Positions 50,823-63,505 of a DNA stretch of 64,000 nucleotides are shown here, in pieces (the stretch's first letter is position 1; the number at the start of each line of letters is the position of its first letter). The notes beneath the pieces are model-generated. The model was not told the origin of the DNA. It saw only the letters and a program-made list of their open reading frames with translations, and searched no databases. The translations under genes were made by a program, and so were the position numbers. This stretch comes from Heliocidaris erythrogramma (Eukaryota > Echinodermata > Echinoidea > Camarodonta > Echinometridae), in contig CM046855.1 of assembly GCA_025617745.1 (NCBI GenBank), forward strand, positions 42,975,663-43,039,662, given 5' to 3'.

Positions 50823-53655
50823 TCAATCTTCAAACATATATCTCGCTGGTTTCCGAATGTTGCGACCGGATCTGGTTGTGGTTGGTGAGTTTGTCGCTGG
50901 GTGTAGAGTTTGATCGATCCGAGTCTCTGATGATGAAGTCGCTTGGTGTCGTGGTGTATCTGGTTGGGTGGACGTGGTGTGGTCATCGTCGAACCTTACA
51001 CGCTTTGGAGTTGGGTCTGCTGATGGAATCTCTCTCAGGTGAGATCGGTTCCGTCTCAGGATTCCTCCGTTGGGTGTCGATACTTCATACGACCGAGGTT
51101 CTTCGCAGATTTTGGATACTTTGGCTGGTATCCAAGTATGATCTTTGGGGTGTAGGACTCTGACTGGCTGTCCTACATGGAGTGGTGGAAGATCTGAACC
51201 TGCATGTCGATCATGCGTTTCCTTCATCTTGTTTTGACGATTCAAGAGATGATCAGTGATGGTGGATTCTCTTGAAAGATGATGACTTGGGAGTGTTGTT
51301 CGTATCGGTCTTCCAAACAACATCTCTGCAGGTGATTTCATGTGGTTGTCCACAGGTGTTGCTCTCAGATGCAACATAGCCAGTTGACTGTCTTGGCCAG
51401 TTTGTGAGCACTTTGTCAGTAGGTTCTTGACAGTACGAACCATTCTCTCAGCTAGTCCGTTTGATCTTGGATAGTGCGGAGAAGATGTGGTGTGTTTAAT
51501 GGACCACTTCTTGCACATGTCCTGGAATGGCTTTCCTACGAATTGTGGACCGTTGTCTGATACAATCTCCTCTGGTGGACCAAATAGACTGAAGATCCCA
51601 CTCATCACGTTTGCTACACTTGATGTATCAGTCAGCTTATAGACTACCGGATATTTGGAGTAGTAGTCGGTGACGAGCAAGTACTCTTGTCTGTTGAGCA
51701 TGAACAAGTCTGTTCCTAGTCTAGTCCATGGTGCTGGAGGTACATCATGGGGAAGCAACGGCTCCTTCTGTTGCCTTGCTTGGTGTTCCTGGCATGCATC
51801 ACATTGCTTTGTGATACGTTCAATATCTTTGTTGATGTTTGGCCAGAACACTGTCTCACGAGCTAGTCGCCGTGTGCTCTCAATTCCCATGTGTCCAAGG
51901 TGAAGTTGTGTAAGGATATCTTCCCTAAGTGTCTTTGGTATGATCACTTGACTTCCTTTGAAGAGTACACCGTGTGACACGCCAATCTCTTCTCTGTAAG
52001 ACCAGAATTGTCTTAGTGATGTCGGCAACTCCTTGACTGTCTCAGGCCAGCCCTGGGTGACTATCTGCCGCAATGACCTAAGAACAGGGTCACTTGACGT
52101 TTCCTTCTGGAGCTCTGCCCTTTTGTGTTGTCCGAAGAAGATCAGGTCAATTTCGTGGGAGTCCTCTACTTCAGAGCAGATGGCTTCCACTCTGATGTCC
52201 AGTGGAATATCACGTGCTTCCTTGGGGTTGGGAAGGCGACTCAAGGTATCTGAAAGAATCATTTTTTCCCCGGGTCGGTACTTGACTTGGCACCTGTATC
52301 CTTGTACCTTGATCAGTAGTCTTTGTAGACGGGGTGGTGCGTTTCTCAAAGGTTTCTTCCAAATCATCTCCAATGGTCTGTGGTCAGATATCACAGTGAA
52401 TTCTTTCCCGAACAGGTAAGTATGAAATCGGGTGATACCAAACACTAGGGCTAAGGTTTCCCTTTCTATGTTTGAGTAGTTGGACTGCGCAATGGAGAGA
52501 CTCTTGGAAGCAAAAGCTATGGGTTTGCCATCTTGGAGCAGGCATGCTCCCAGTCCTTTCATGGACGCGTCAACCTCGAGGGTTGTCTCTTTCCTCGGGT
52601 CATAGAATTGCAGGCATGCACCCGATGAGATCGCTCTTTTCATGCTGTTTAGAGCATGTTCATGATCCTCGTCCCAGATGAAGGGAATTTCCTTGTGAAG
52701 GAGTTCACGAAGTGGAGCTGACTTCTCTGAGAAGTTGGGAATGTATGCTGCTAGGTACGTGAATAGTCCTAGACATCTCTGGACATCCTCCTTGTCCAGG
52801 CATTGTTGTGATGGCTTCGACCTTGCTAGGATCTGGGTATATTCCAGATCTTGTGTACTTAGATCCAAAGAAGTTGATAGCTTCTTTCTTGATTGTACAC
52901 TTGGAGCTGTTGAACACGAGGCCTTCCTGCTTCGCTGTTTCCATGAGCAATTGGAGATTCTTGTCGTGTTCCTCCTCTGTTCTTCCAACAATCGCGATGT
53001 CATCTGCGATACATACACAGCCAGGCATATTCTGGACGATCCTATCCATGTGCTGCTGGAAGATATCTTGGCTTGTGCATAAGCCGAAGGGTAATCGTTG
53101 GAAACAGTATCTTCCGAATGGTGTTCTGAAAGTAGTCAGGTCTTGGCATTCCTCTGCTAGGTGCACTGACCAGTATCCAGCCTTCGCATCTAGCTTGGAA
53201 AAGTATTGCGCTCCTGCGAAGATGGGTTGGATTTCTTCCAAGGTTGGAACCTTATGAGGACATCTCTTTAATGCATCATTCAACCTTCTGGGGTCAAGAC
53301 ATATCCGAATGGACCCATCTTTCTTCACAGCAGTGGTCATCGAGCTACACCAGTCTGTGTGGTACGCTATTTTTCTGATGACCCCCTGCTTTTCCATGTT
53401 ATCAAGTTCGGCCTTGATCCTGTCTTTCAGGTGGACACTGCACTTTCTAGGTGCATCTATGGTGGGCCTTGCATCATCTTTCAGATGCAGCAGTGCTTTC
53501 CCGTGAAAGCTTCCTATGGCATCAAACTGTCCTGGGTACTGTTGTTTGAGATCACTAACACTGTTGATTGGTGTAGGTGTAGGTGTTTGATGTGTGGATG
53601 TGTCTTTGTGCATCTCGTGGATTGTGATAATCCCAAGATCCGTACACGTTAACAA
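50823..53655 (-). CDS. Pol region of element 2 (RT, RNase H, integrase; fossil)
   Basis: RT: FSKLDAKAGYWSVHL, QRLPFGLCTSQDIFQQHMD and the catalytic CIADDIAIVG (about 52.9-53.4 kb). RNase H: LEVDASMKGLGACLLQDGKP and ISDHRPLEMIW (about 52.3-52.6 kb). Integrase: HLGHMGIESTRR with CDACQ (zinc module), TDLFMLNRQEYLLVTDYYSK, SDNGPQFVGKPF and RSNGLAERMVRTV (about 51.3-51.9 kb), then a proline-rich tail. The domain order is that of Ty3/Gypsy. Confidence 0.9.
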
Positions 53656-53826
53656 CCCTAGGATTGCTGGCCCCTTGACATCTGCTACATAGAATGTATG
53701 TGTAGACCATTCTGGATTCTTGTATCTACATTTTATGTCTATGGTACCCCTGCATGGTATTGGTACTTCCCCGTAGGCTACGAGCTTTACTGGTGTAGGT
53801 TTTACTACTGATTGCCACTTGTCACC

Positions 53827-54900
53827 TTATATGTTTTTGACTGTACGCACTGTTATGGTATTAGCGCTTGCTCCTGAATCTATTTTCAGGTATAGTTTAT
53901 GCTGTCCTGTCCTCTGTGGGCATATGATGTCAATGTTTGCATAAGCTACTGTACCCTCTGAGTTGACGACTGTGTGTGGTCCGTTTGTGTGTATGGTGTT
54001 GAATTGTGCAAAATTTGATGCACTGACTGTGGGTTGATCATGATCTGTGCTCGTACCATGTCTCGTGTCCATTTCGCTTACTGGTTTGCTTTTTCGACTT
54101 TTCGATTTCGACCGTGACTTGTATCCTTGTTTTGGTTTGCGGTCATCAGATTTGTGGTCATCTGATTTACGGTCATCTGATTTTCGACTACGATCGCTCT
54201 GTTTCTTTCGACAGACCTTGGCCCAATGGCCCTTTGTGCCACAAGCACGGCACACATCTTCGTATGCAGGGCACTGACGAGCTTTGTGGGTACGTCCGCA
54301 GTTCCCACAAGTCCTTCGCCCTTGGTTACGCTTGAATGCATCAACATTTTCTTTAGGATCGAGCGTTTCTAGACATTGTCTGCTTGCCGCAACTGCCTCA
54401 TACTTGCGACCCTCAACTAAGATTGCCTCGACTTTGTATCCCTTTGGCTGATCCAACAAGGATTTCTGAAATTCTACGATAGGCGTTGAAGCGATCACTA
54501 GTTCCATGATCCGCTCGTCAAGTTCGGTATCTTCGAAATCGCAATTCTTTGCCTTATCTCTACATCTGGTAACGAATCCATCGATACTCTCATCTTTTTT
54601 CTGGCGATACCGCATCAGCTCTAAGCGGTGTATCCGAAAATTGATGTTAACCTTCAACTGTGCTTCTAGCAGTTTCCACAGTTCTTGCGGTTTGTCTTTG
54701 TCGGTCTCAGATAGCCCCGACGCATTGATTCGGCGCAAGCCTTCATTGCCTACAGCAATCTTGATTTTGATAGCCTTTTTCTTATCATTAGTTACATCTT
54801 GGTCTGCTAACACAAGTTCCATTCTTTGCTTGAACAGTTTGAACTCTTCGGGCAGGTCTGTGGCCTCCCAGTTCATCTCTGGGTATTTCACCATACTCAT
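53827..54900 (-). CDS. Gag region of element 2 (fossil)
   Basis: It starts MSMVKYPEMNWEATDLPEEF. A helical capsid-like part contains FRIHRLELMRYRQ and ESIDGFVTRCRDKAKNC. Two cysteine clusters follow near residues 200-230, the second a canonical CCHC knuckle (CRACGTKGHWAKVC), then a basic KSDDRKSDDHKSDDR repeat. A protease signature (KIDSGASANTI) stands near the end. Gag packages the element RNA. Mobile-element gene, not host. Confidence 0.88.
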   Translation of the reverse strand: MSMVKYPEMNWEATDLPEEFKLFKQRMELVLADQDVTNDKKKAIKIKIAVGNEGLRRINASGLSETDKDKPQELWKLLEAQLKVNINFRIHRLELMRYRQKKDESIDGFVTRCRDKAKNCDFEDTELDERIMELVIASTPIVEFQKSLLDQPKGYKVEAILVEGRKYEAVAASRQCLETLDPKENVDAFKRNQGRRTCGNCGRTHKARQCPAYEDVCRACGTKGHWAKVCRKKQSDRSRKSDDRKSDDHKSDDRKPKQGYKSRSKSKSRKSKPVSEMDTRHGTSTDHDQPTVSASNFAQFNTIHTNGPHTVVNSEGTVAYANIDIICPQRTGQHKLYLKIDSGASANTITVRTVKNI

Positions 54901-55699
54901 TGTGTATGTTCGCGTGTACGTATTTATAACGACAGATTATACGAATGAGTGTAGATCTTGTGCGTGTTTATAACGTGTGAACAGTCCTTACAGGCTGGTG
55001 TTGACAATTCGTACACTTATAGCCGTGTACTCTCTCACGCATATGAGAATGTCATTAGGTGTCTCATGCAGTGAAAATGTTGATCACTCTCACTCAGTCC
55101 TCACACACCATTATAAGAGGGTTAAATGTTCACACTTCTGATTTTAGTTTAACTTATTTTAGTGCAGACCCCTGTGCCAATGTTTGAGCACAGTTATAAT
55201 GTAATGGCTTATGCAACTTGAGTCGATTTCACTCCTTTTGAGTTTAGTTTGGCTATTCTTAGCTTATTTAGCAAATAAGGCTATATCAAACACAGAATAG
55301 GCATACACTCATCATAATACACACAACACAGGTACTTGTGGATAATCGAGAAGATTGATTCAATTCTCAAACCTTGGTCCAGTTGGTGCATCGATAAGTG
55401 CGAGCTCGAAACCTTTTCGCGATTTTCCCTTGGTGAGGGGCTTTCCATACATGCAGCTTATGCTGGCTATGGCACGCCAGTTGTGACAACGCTAGCGCTA
55501 TGGCACTACCACGGTGCGGTAGATGCCTATGGCTATGGAGCCTGTGTACATGCGACTGTGCACTACACATCGACTATGGAACGACGCTGCACTACTGAAC
55601 TAATTTTGCGCGAAAATTCGGGTTTCTGGCATTTGTTCGCTGTCGTGAACTACATCAAGACGTGTTATGGATTTAACGAAGATCCCACCGCTGCCACCA

Positions 55700-55831
55700 T
55701 GTCATGTTAGAGGCCTTGGTTTATCTAGGTACGCAGTATAATGACGACAGTTAGCAGACAGGCTAGTTAGTTGGTAGACATGTTTAATCGAAGTAGACCG
55801 ATACCGATACACAGTATCGCATATCGTAACA
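55700..55831 (-). repeat. 5' LTR of element 2 (132 bp)
   Basis: Identical to the LTR at 50169-50300. The flanking ATTAC is at 55832-55836. The transcription start of the element lies here and points away from CLHC1; this LTR ends 25 bp before the CLHC1 ATG. Confidence 0.95.
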
Positions 55832-55856
55832 ATTACTCTTTAAATTATCCAAATAG

Positions 55857-58800
55857 ATGAGCAGAATGCCTCAGCCTCAACCCAACCAAGGAGCTCGCCG
55901 GGTCCTGCCGCCTATATCACCCAGCCCTGATGTGTACCAGCAGTTCTTGAAGGAGCTTGAAGAACAGATCAGTGTTGAGGTAGCCAGGGTCGAGTGTCCA
56001 GAGGAGGGGCCAGATCCTCATCGTTATGCCATCTTCAAAGGAGCCTTTGACCAGGTTTGTTTCTTCATCTTAAGGAGAAAACATTTGCTACTGGATATTT
56101 AAACCTAAATCATCATAGACTGTTCGTATAAATAAAAATACTAGTCCTATTGATAGTAGTATTAGTATTAATTATTAATAATGATTACCAGTAATATGGG
56201 TAATCATTTTATAATAGTATTATCCTCTCTCCTCCTCTATCTTCCTGTATCTTTCTCTTCTCCCCTTTCTTCTCCTCGCTTCTCCTTTCATTTCCTCTCC
56301 TCTCCACTCCTCTCCTTTCCACTCCTCTCCTTTCCTCTCCTCTCTTTTTCTCTCCCCTCCTTTCTTCTCTCCTCACCCCCTAATCTCCTCATCTCATCAC
56401 CTATTGGTATCCTTTTGTTTCGTCTGCCGTATATTCTTTCTGCTTTTCTCCCTCCCTTTCTTTTGTTTCTTTGCCTATTTATAATTTTCTCATGTCCATT
56501 TTTCTCACTGATTTCCTTCATCTTTTAATAAGGGAGGGGATGTAATACAAAATAAGTAATTTTTATTTGATTGAGTTTGATATGATTTGATTTGATTTGA
56601 TTTCTTTGGTTTTACTAATTCTTTCCCCGTCTTTTCCACAGATCATTGACAATATCTCTGCATACAAGCCACTTCTGAGTGCCATCAAAGCAGAGTATGA
56701 AGATTGTATTGACACCATAGAGAAAGGTCAAGAGGAAGCATTTTACCTGTCTGGAAAGGTCAAGGCCCTAGCATCAGAACAAACGACACTCAGCCTCTAT
56801 CAGAAGAGAGCTGATGATCTTGAGCAAAAGTAAGTTTAATGTGATCCATCAAAAAAATGCACATCATTGCACAAGTGTACTGTAACTGCATTAAAAAATT
56901 AAAGTGGCTTATAGCAAAATACAGTACAGAAAAAAGTTGTCATTGCCTTTTGATCTTGCATTAAATGATACTGATATAGCGAAGTATTGTGCCTGGTTGT
57001 GTCAACATTGTTATCAATGCATTTGTCACTAGTTTATATTAAATGAAGTGTCATGTCACAGATTATGGCTTTATATTTACAGGGGATGCATGAACATTGG
57101 GAATATTTTTCAGCTGTCCTACCAAAAAGAGATGTACCATTTTAAAGTTATAAGTCAGAAGGTGCAAATCATAGGACAAGAAATGTATTGCTAAAGAGGG
57201 AAATGTTCAAGTGTCAAATTCATTGCTGCGTATTTACTAGTGTTCAGATTAATATGGAAATTGATTTGTTTTATTTTTTATTGTCATTATGCTTTAATAC
57301 CTAACTGATATGCAAAGGTTATTGAAAAAAAATGCACATAAAAATTCTCACTTGGTTCATGTTTCAGACTTACTCTTGTCAGAGCTGATAATGAAAAGTT
57401 CAAAGCTGAATTGGAAAATATTGCAGAGATCTACCGAGAGAGAGAAGAGGTGAAGAGAAAAGCAGAGGAGGAGATAGAGGAACAGAAGAAGAAAATGCCC
57501 ACCATGCCAGGCAAGATGTTGAAAGGTAATTACCATTCTTGTGCAGCTTACAATCAAAGTGAAGTGTTGTGGTCTTGTGGATAAGTCACTTTACCGTGGA
57601 TCAAATGGTTCATGGTTCAAGTCCCAGTCATGGCACTAATGTCCTTTTGCAAGACTTTATTCTCCATTGCCACCCTTACCCATGAGAGAATAGGTGACCA
57701 TGAGGATTGCAGAAAGCAATTGTGATTGCGTGTGCCATTGCCCTGCATGCATGTGAACGATGTAAATTGTGGCAGGGATACTCCCTTGGGAATGGTGGTA
57801 GTGTGAGTTTGTGCACGCTTAAAGGGACACGCCATGAGGCGGCCATGGGGATAGTCAGAATTGCATCAGAGCCAGTCATTCATACACAAAGATTGTGCAT
57901 CAACCGCATCTGTCGAACTAATGGAATTACATTTCGGACTGCACTATGCGGACCGCATCTCGCACGAGAACTCAAGCTCAGGCTAAGTGTGCATTTAGCG
58001 TGGCAGCAAGTCTGTCCAAAGTTTGTGCCCCGCGGGGCTACTGCATCAGGTATAGTCAGGTAACAATTACAGTGCCTCTTGGGACATAAAAACGTCCACG
58101 ATCTGCACTTCCATTTCCCTTTAAAATACAGTGATCAAGGGTAATAATGACATTGTAAAACACATTGATATATTCATGTAATGTGCTATGTAAGTAAAAA
58201 AATATTGTTTTTTATGAGAAGTGACGTGTAAAACATTGGAAATCAATGTATTTTAAATCCTAGGAATGGACTTGGATGAATGCACTGATGTGGACAAACT
58301 GGAGAGTGAGATTTTAAGACTCAAAGTTGTCCTGGCAACATTGAAGCAGACCAAAATCAATAAGTACTCGACAAAAGAGAGAAAGAATGAACTCAAGACT
58401 CAGCTGGAGAATAAGACCAGAGCCAGGGATCATGTTCAAGAACAGAATCAACAGCTTAAAGAAAGGTAATATGATATTGCTGTGTGTGAATGTGCTATTT
58501 GGTCTAGAAAGCTTAATTTTGATATTCCATCTGAAGTAATTACATTTTGATACCGAAAATTCAATTGACGTTTTTTGACATTTTTAAAAAAGAAATCAAT
58601 TTTTATAGTGGTCTCTCGGAATGACCCCAAGATTGAATGTTATAATGTCCTAGTAGAGATATTGATTGATTGATTGATGATTCATCTCAACTGACTGCTT
58701 AGAAATTTTCTTCACCGTCTTTGACAATTATTCCGACCAGTCAGAGGTAGTTACACCAATGCCACCTATCTTCCAATATAGTCTGGAGAACTCTGAGAAT

Positions 58801-61800
58801 GAGATAACTACAGTAGAAAAAGAGATAGTATATATAGCTCAAACTCATTAGGGAGGACCATTTTCCACCAGGGCATCATTTCACGAAATCGTCATAAGGA
58901 CAAGTTTGCTGACATTCTATTGAAATGCATGTATTACAATTAGCAGGCATTTCAATAGACAACATGTCTTTGTGACAGTTTCGTGAAATGATGCCCTGTG
59001 TAAATACAGTGTGTCCCCACAGACATTTGGGGAGCGTTTCATCAAGCCGTTTTGTCAGTGATTTTTACCAACAACTGTTATAAGCTACTGAAATCCTTGC
59101 ATCTGATTGGCTGAGAGCAAATTGTCCGTAAAAATCACTGACAAGACACTTGATGAAATGCCCCCCTGGTGAAGAACCTGTGAACTGAAATGGGATGCAC
59201 CTCCATGTATCCTATAAAAAATAGAACGATAAAATACACAAGTCCTGTATCCTTAGCTTTCATTTTTTTGTAATGTTTCATTGTAAAGGAGAACATTTTC
59301 AAACATTTTTCAAGGCACTTGTCCTGTTATTGAATCTTCAGGTGTCTAAAGGTTCGGATAGCTCTGGATGCACTAGCTTCATATTACAGGGAGAAGCGTT
59401 TCATCTTTGGACCAGCTGAGGCTGTATCTTTTGCTCTGACAAGGTCCGGCTCCATGATGAGTGTTAGAAGTAAGTATCTTTCTTTATCAAAAACTAAAGC
59501 TTTCTCCAAAATAAGAAACGAGCTATGAGACAAAGAGAAATTTTAACATTTACCAGTAACAGGAATCAAGAACTTTTCCAAAGCCAAAATTAGTAGGTTT
59601 CAATTTCGAAGACAGAGATAACTGGCTCATATGGATTGTGTAGAAATCGGGTGGCATTCTCAGATCATTTTTTTTTTTTTGTCTCTGATCAAATCTGAGA
59701 TTTTAAGTCAGTGAGGTGAATTACATTTAAAATCTTTATTTTTTGGTAGTATTCTAAAAAGTATTTCAAGGAGATTTCATCTTACTTAAGACACGCCAAT
59801 TTAAGATGCGATAACATATTTCACTTGCATCATGCTCAGCCAATAGTATTGCTCTCTGTGAGTTTCTTAGCAAAAGAGTGCAAATCTGTTATTTGTACAT
59901 TTTTCACCACCTGTGCTTCAAAGCGCAAGTGCACTCTTTCTGGTAGTTCCTTAGTTTGAGAGGTATCAGCACATGATCACAAACATCATTGCAAGTATGG
60001 TATTAGTCAACAAAAAATTTTGAAATCCAATTCAATAATCCTAGTTGAATGTTGCTCGAGAATAGTGTCATTACTCTTTTTTTTTTTTTTTTTTTTAATA
60101 ATTGAGTTGAGAGTGGCAAATGTATATATTGTAGATTAATGTCCCTATATATTATTTGTACCCAGGTCAAGAGACTGTTTCCACCTTTGAGGACGATGAC
60201 CCCACCAAGGAAAGAGAAGCTGAGCTGCTGCTGGAATACATTGAACAGTTCAATGAGATGTTTGAAGAGGCACGCTATGTGGAGGCTGCTATGCATGCTG
60301 CCAACAGTCCGAAAGGAATCCTGAGAAACCCAGAGACATTGCACAGGTTCAAAGGTAATACAGTTTGCAGAAGTAGTGCATTTGGATTGGAAATGATTAG
60401 TCCTTTTCAGGTAATTTACTTATTTACCTTGTCTGTATTTTGGATAAGTGTTGGTCCAGTAGCTTGTATTATGTTCTCTGCACATGTAGTTTGCCTCAAT
60501 GTCTAGAATGAAAGCTGGAAGTTTCTACTTCACATATAATTTTAATAGGATTTAACACCCTCTTTTGTTTCAAACAATTCATTTCTTTCATTGTGTTGGC
60601 ATTGCTATTTCTCTCAAGATAAGATAAAACCCTCACCAATATAACAGCTTATGCAGTTACTGAACATTTCATTCATTCATGATCACAAATCTTTCCAGGT
60701 GTGCGAGTAAAGCGTGGTCAGAAGTCACCTCTTTTGATATATGCAGAATCCCTCATGTCGTCAGTGCCTGCCATCGGTGTACCACCCAATGCTGACACCA
60801 CCTTGGAATGTGTGAAAAGCGCCCTCAGTGAGGACCGACTGGATATCGTTACTCACTGGATTGCAAATAACTGGTAAGAGAAATGGAATCACCCTTTCAT
60901 TTGTATATGATATTCACGTTTTTGCTCTTTAGAAAGAATTACTATCTTTAGAGTAGCAGATGTGTTCTCCATATATTCATTGGATAAGTTTTATTGACAT
61001 CGTATTTGCTGCGCTAATGTACAATTTTGTTTAGATATTATTCAAACTTTATAGATTTGATGTGTCAGGAGATATTCTTTTGAAATGTCAGCTGTTAAAA
61101 TTATCTGAAATTTTTTCTGATAATACGTTGATTGTTGTTACATGTTTATGTCATTTTGTTTGTACCCAAATCCTCACCCTCAATGCTTTCAGGCTGACGT
61201 ACTCAGAGCCCCTAGGTCATCTCCTCTATAACTACGCCCAGGGCAGAGGTCAGCAGGTCAGAGGTCAAGATGTGGTCAGTCAGTGCCTACCCCTAGCCCA
61301 GGCTGTGTACACCAGGGTGGGAGCTCACCTTCAGGCCGCTGTGTGCATGTCCAAGCAAGGCAGAGTTCATGCCATGTTGGAGTATGCACAGTCTGTCAAA
61401 TTTAGTCGAGGTATGATGTATTTCAGCTGTATGTCATAAGAACGTTTTGACATTAATGAGAAATAGGATGAAGTCCTAGGTGTAAGATGCAACAAAATAA
61501 ACAATAAAAGAACAGCCATTCAGAATTATTTTTTAGAAAATCAAAATTTATGGAAAATCATCATAAATTTTATGTCACATTTATCAAGTGTATAAGATTT
61601 TAAAAAAGAGCAAAATCCGTCTCCGACATACAATGATAATCATTTTGCTGAAACTTTTCATTTTTAATACCCCAGCATTTTAGAATAGGTTTCCAGACAA
61701 TTCAAAAACAAGAGAGCATACATGTATTTAAAGTATACCGGTAACTACACGTAGGTACATATAAAGAAGAAAAAAAAAAGACAGCATGTGTATAATAGTA

Positions 61801-62936
61801 AAACTTCATTGAACTGCTGCATAAACATCAAATAGGCATTTGGCAGCACCTATATTTGGAGCTAATTCTACTTATCATAACATGCTAGCTTTTAGTAAAG
61901 TCATGTAGCACTAATTAATTTGAAAGGAGTACATTGCAAACCCCCCAAAAGAAAAAAAAACAGTTGATCAACTTGACATGTGTCAAGAGCAGTTTATTTT
62001 GATATGAAGTGTCACCCAAACCTTGTCATAATTTGGAAGTAGATTGAGTAAAGTAAGTATGTACAAAACAGGTACTGATAGAGTTTCCTTCATATTCCAA
62101 TTATTTATCTTTTTATTTGTGTCAATAGTTTCTGTTGCGGTAATAAGGTTTCTCTGAATGCTTTTACTTAGATGCCTACTTGGGAGTCTTGGTAGCCTGT
62201 CCATCTCTAGCCCTGGCCGAGGTCCTGGTCCAGCCCAGTGGTCACTCCACCAGACCTGTGCTATCTGTAGGGTCAGTGGTCAGTACTCTTCTCAAGACAC
62301 AGGACCATCATCAAATAGGAATAGAGCTTATTGACAACATCCACCACAGTATCACCTCAGGTGAGTTTCATTTCAAATCCCATTTCATTCTCTCTCAAAT
62401 TTCATGGATGGGCAAGTGCAAGATATATTTGGTCATTCTGTGTCCCATACTTGGCCGAATATCATGGATTTCAAAATATACTAAACACTGAAACTGTATG
62501 GGTGTTGTCTAAATTCATGAATTGTTGCAAAGTGATCGAATTACAGCACTGAATTTTGAAATTATCAATTTTCTAACAACGATAATGACTGCCATTAACT
62601 GTTCGCGAAAGTGTCTGGTTTTACATGAGTACTCGAACTGGAAAAGAGAATGCGATGCAGAAAAATGGAATAGTGAAATTCAATAGGTTATCTGAACAGA
62701 ATGCGTGAGTGAGTCACTAGTGGAAAGAAAATTGATTTTCCCCCCTTCATTTCTTTTCAGGTTCGAGCAAGTTACGCTTGAAGGACCTGGTCTTCCAAGA
62801 TCCAGACACCAAGATCAGTTCCTGGCAAAAGATTATCAGAGCTTGTAATGACAGCGGATCATATGATGTGGGACTAGAGCTGCTTGCAGCTGTAACGGTC
62901 CTAGAGGCTATCAAGAAAGCTGCAGACAGTATCTGA
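55857..62936 (+). CDS. CLHC1: Clathrin heavy chain linker domain-containing protein 1
   Basis: Ten exons join in phase: 55857-56054, 56642-56829, 57368-57525, 58264-58465, 59342-59469, 60166-60354, 60699-60873, 61193-61410, 62172-62360, 62761-62936. They give 606 residues (human about 586). The N-terminal half has the CLHC1 head (VLPPISPSPDVYQQFLKELE, IIDNISAYKPLLSAIKAEYE) and coiled coils to about residue 270. A clathrin-linker-like region follows (EAELLLEYIEQFNEMFEEAR, AANSPKGILRNPETLHRFKG, LSEDRLDIVTHWIANNW), then helical repeats (DAYLGVLVACPSLALAEVL). The function is poorly known. The ATG follows directly on a TAG that is both an in-frame stop and a possible splice acceptor, so a 5' non-coding exon probably lies upstream of the LTR element. 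No coding damage seen. Confidence 0.93.
56190..56520. repeat. CT-rich low-complexity tract in CLHC1 intron 1
   Basis: A polypyrimidine region of CTCCTCTCCTTTCCTC-type repeats in the first intron between coding exons. Open frames across it are low-complexity artefacts. Confidence 0.8.
57560..57725 (+). mobile_element. tRNA-derived SINE in a CLHC1 intron
   Basis: GTGGTCTTGTGGATAAGTCA resembles an A box, and CATGGTTCAAGTCCCAG about 40 bases later is a good B box. The sequence continues with a GCAAGACTTTATTCTCCATT tail region. The 5' edge lies about 35 bp beyond the donor of the exon at 57368-57525. Confidence 0.65.
58869..58998. mobile_element. MITE with CAGGGCATCATTTCACGAAA ends
   Basis: CAGGGCATCATTTCACGAAA at the left is inverted exactly at the right end (TTTCGTGAAATGATGCCCTG). 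Inner pairing around TCTATTGAAATGC gives a 130-bp foldback. It lies in the CLHC1 intron between exons 4 and 5. Confidence 0.85.
59029..59166. mobile_element. MITE related to the element at 28685
   Basis: GGGGAGCGTTTCATCAAG is inverted as CTTGATGAAATGCCCCCC. The interior shares TTATAAGCTACTGAAATCCT and GCATCTGATTGG with the intronic element of DYNC2LI1 at 28685-28836. It sits 30 bp after the MITE at 58869-58998. Confidence 0.8.
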
Positions 62937-63505
62937 AACTGAAACTTTCAAGGTTTTTACAGACATCAAGTAGAAAAGTAGGGTTATTGACATCTGGGAC
63001 TGCTGTTTAATTCAATGTTAGGGTCCGAGTTAGGGAATTTGAACCAGAAGTTGGCACGACACTTTTAAATTGGAAAGAAGAGCAGGAAACAGTGGTATGA
63101 ACATACACAAAAATAATATCTTCTAGTATAATTTGGTTTACTTCTGTCAGCTTTTGTTCTTCAAATTTGTCAAAAACTCCACATTTGTCAAAAACTCCAC
63201 TTATCAATCAGTTATATGGTCTTGTGTGCATAAACTTTGGTGGGTTGGAGCTAGGGCAGTACAATTACTGCAAAAAATCAATCTTTGTAATGGATAATGT
63301 AGTGATAATTGAATTTCTTGAAGATCTCTACAAGAATCTCTACAAGAATCTCTATTGTACATGTAGTGTTGATTCTTATTCCCATAAGCCAGGAAGTTGA
63401 GTTTGTTTCCTCTTGGGTGAACGTTTCACTACATTTTTCTGCCTTAAAAGACATTACACAAAGCCGTCCATCTTTCATATCGAAAGCCTTGGTATTTCTA
63501 CAATA

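Larger units (their letters stand above)
50169..55831 (-). mobile_element. Young Ty3/Gypsy LTR retrotransposon (element 2)
   Basis: A minus-strand element of 5,663 bp bounded by identical 132-bp LTRs and a 5-bp target duplication, ATTAC (50164-50168 and 55832-55836). A primer-binding-type site follows the 5' LTR (55681-55699, beginning TGGTGGCAGCGG). A purine tract precedes the 3' LTR (50301-50312). Parts in order: gag, protease, RT, RNase H, integrase. The coding region is long but not fully open, with about two breaks; a gag-pol frame change can be normal in this family. Identical LTRs mean a very recent insertion, possibly polymorphic. It shares motif wording with element 1. Confidence 0.95.

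Noticed and set aside
55336-55710. 124-codon plus-strand open frame upstream of CLHC1
   Set aside because: It lies within the leader of LTR element 2 on the opposite strand and has no recognised similarity.
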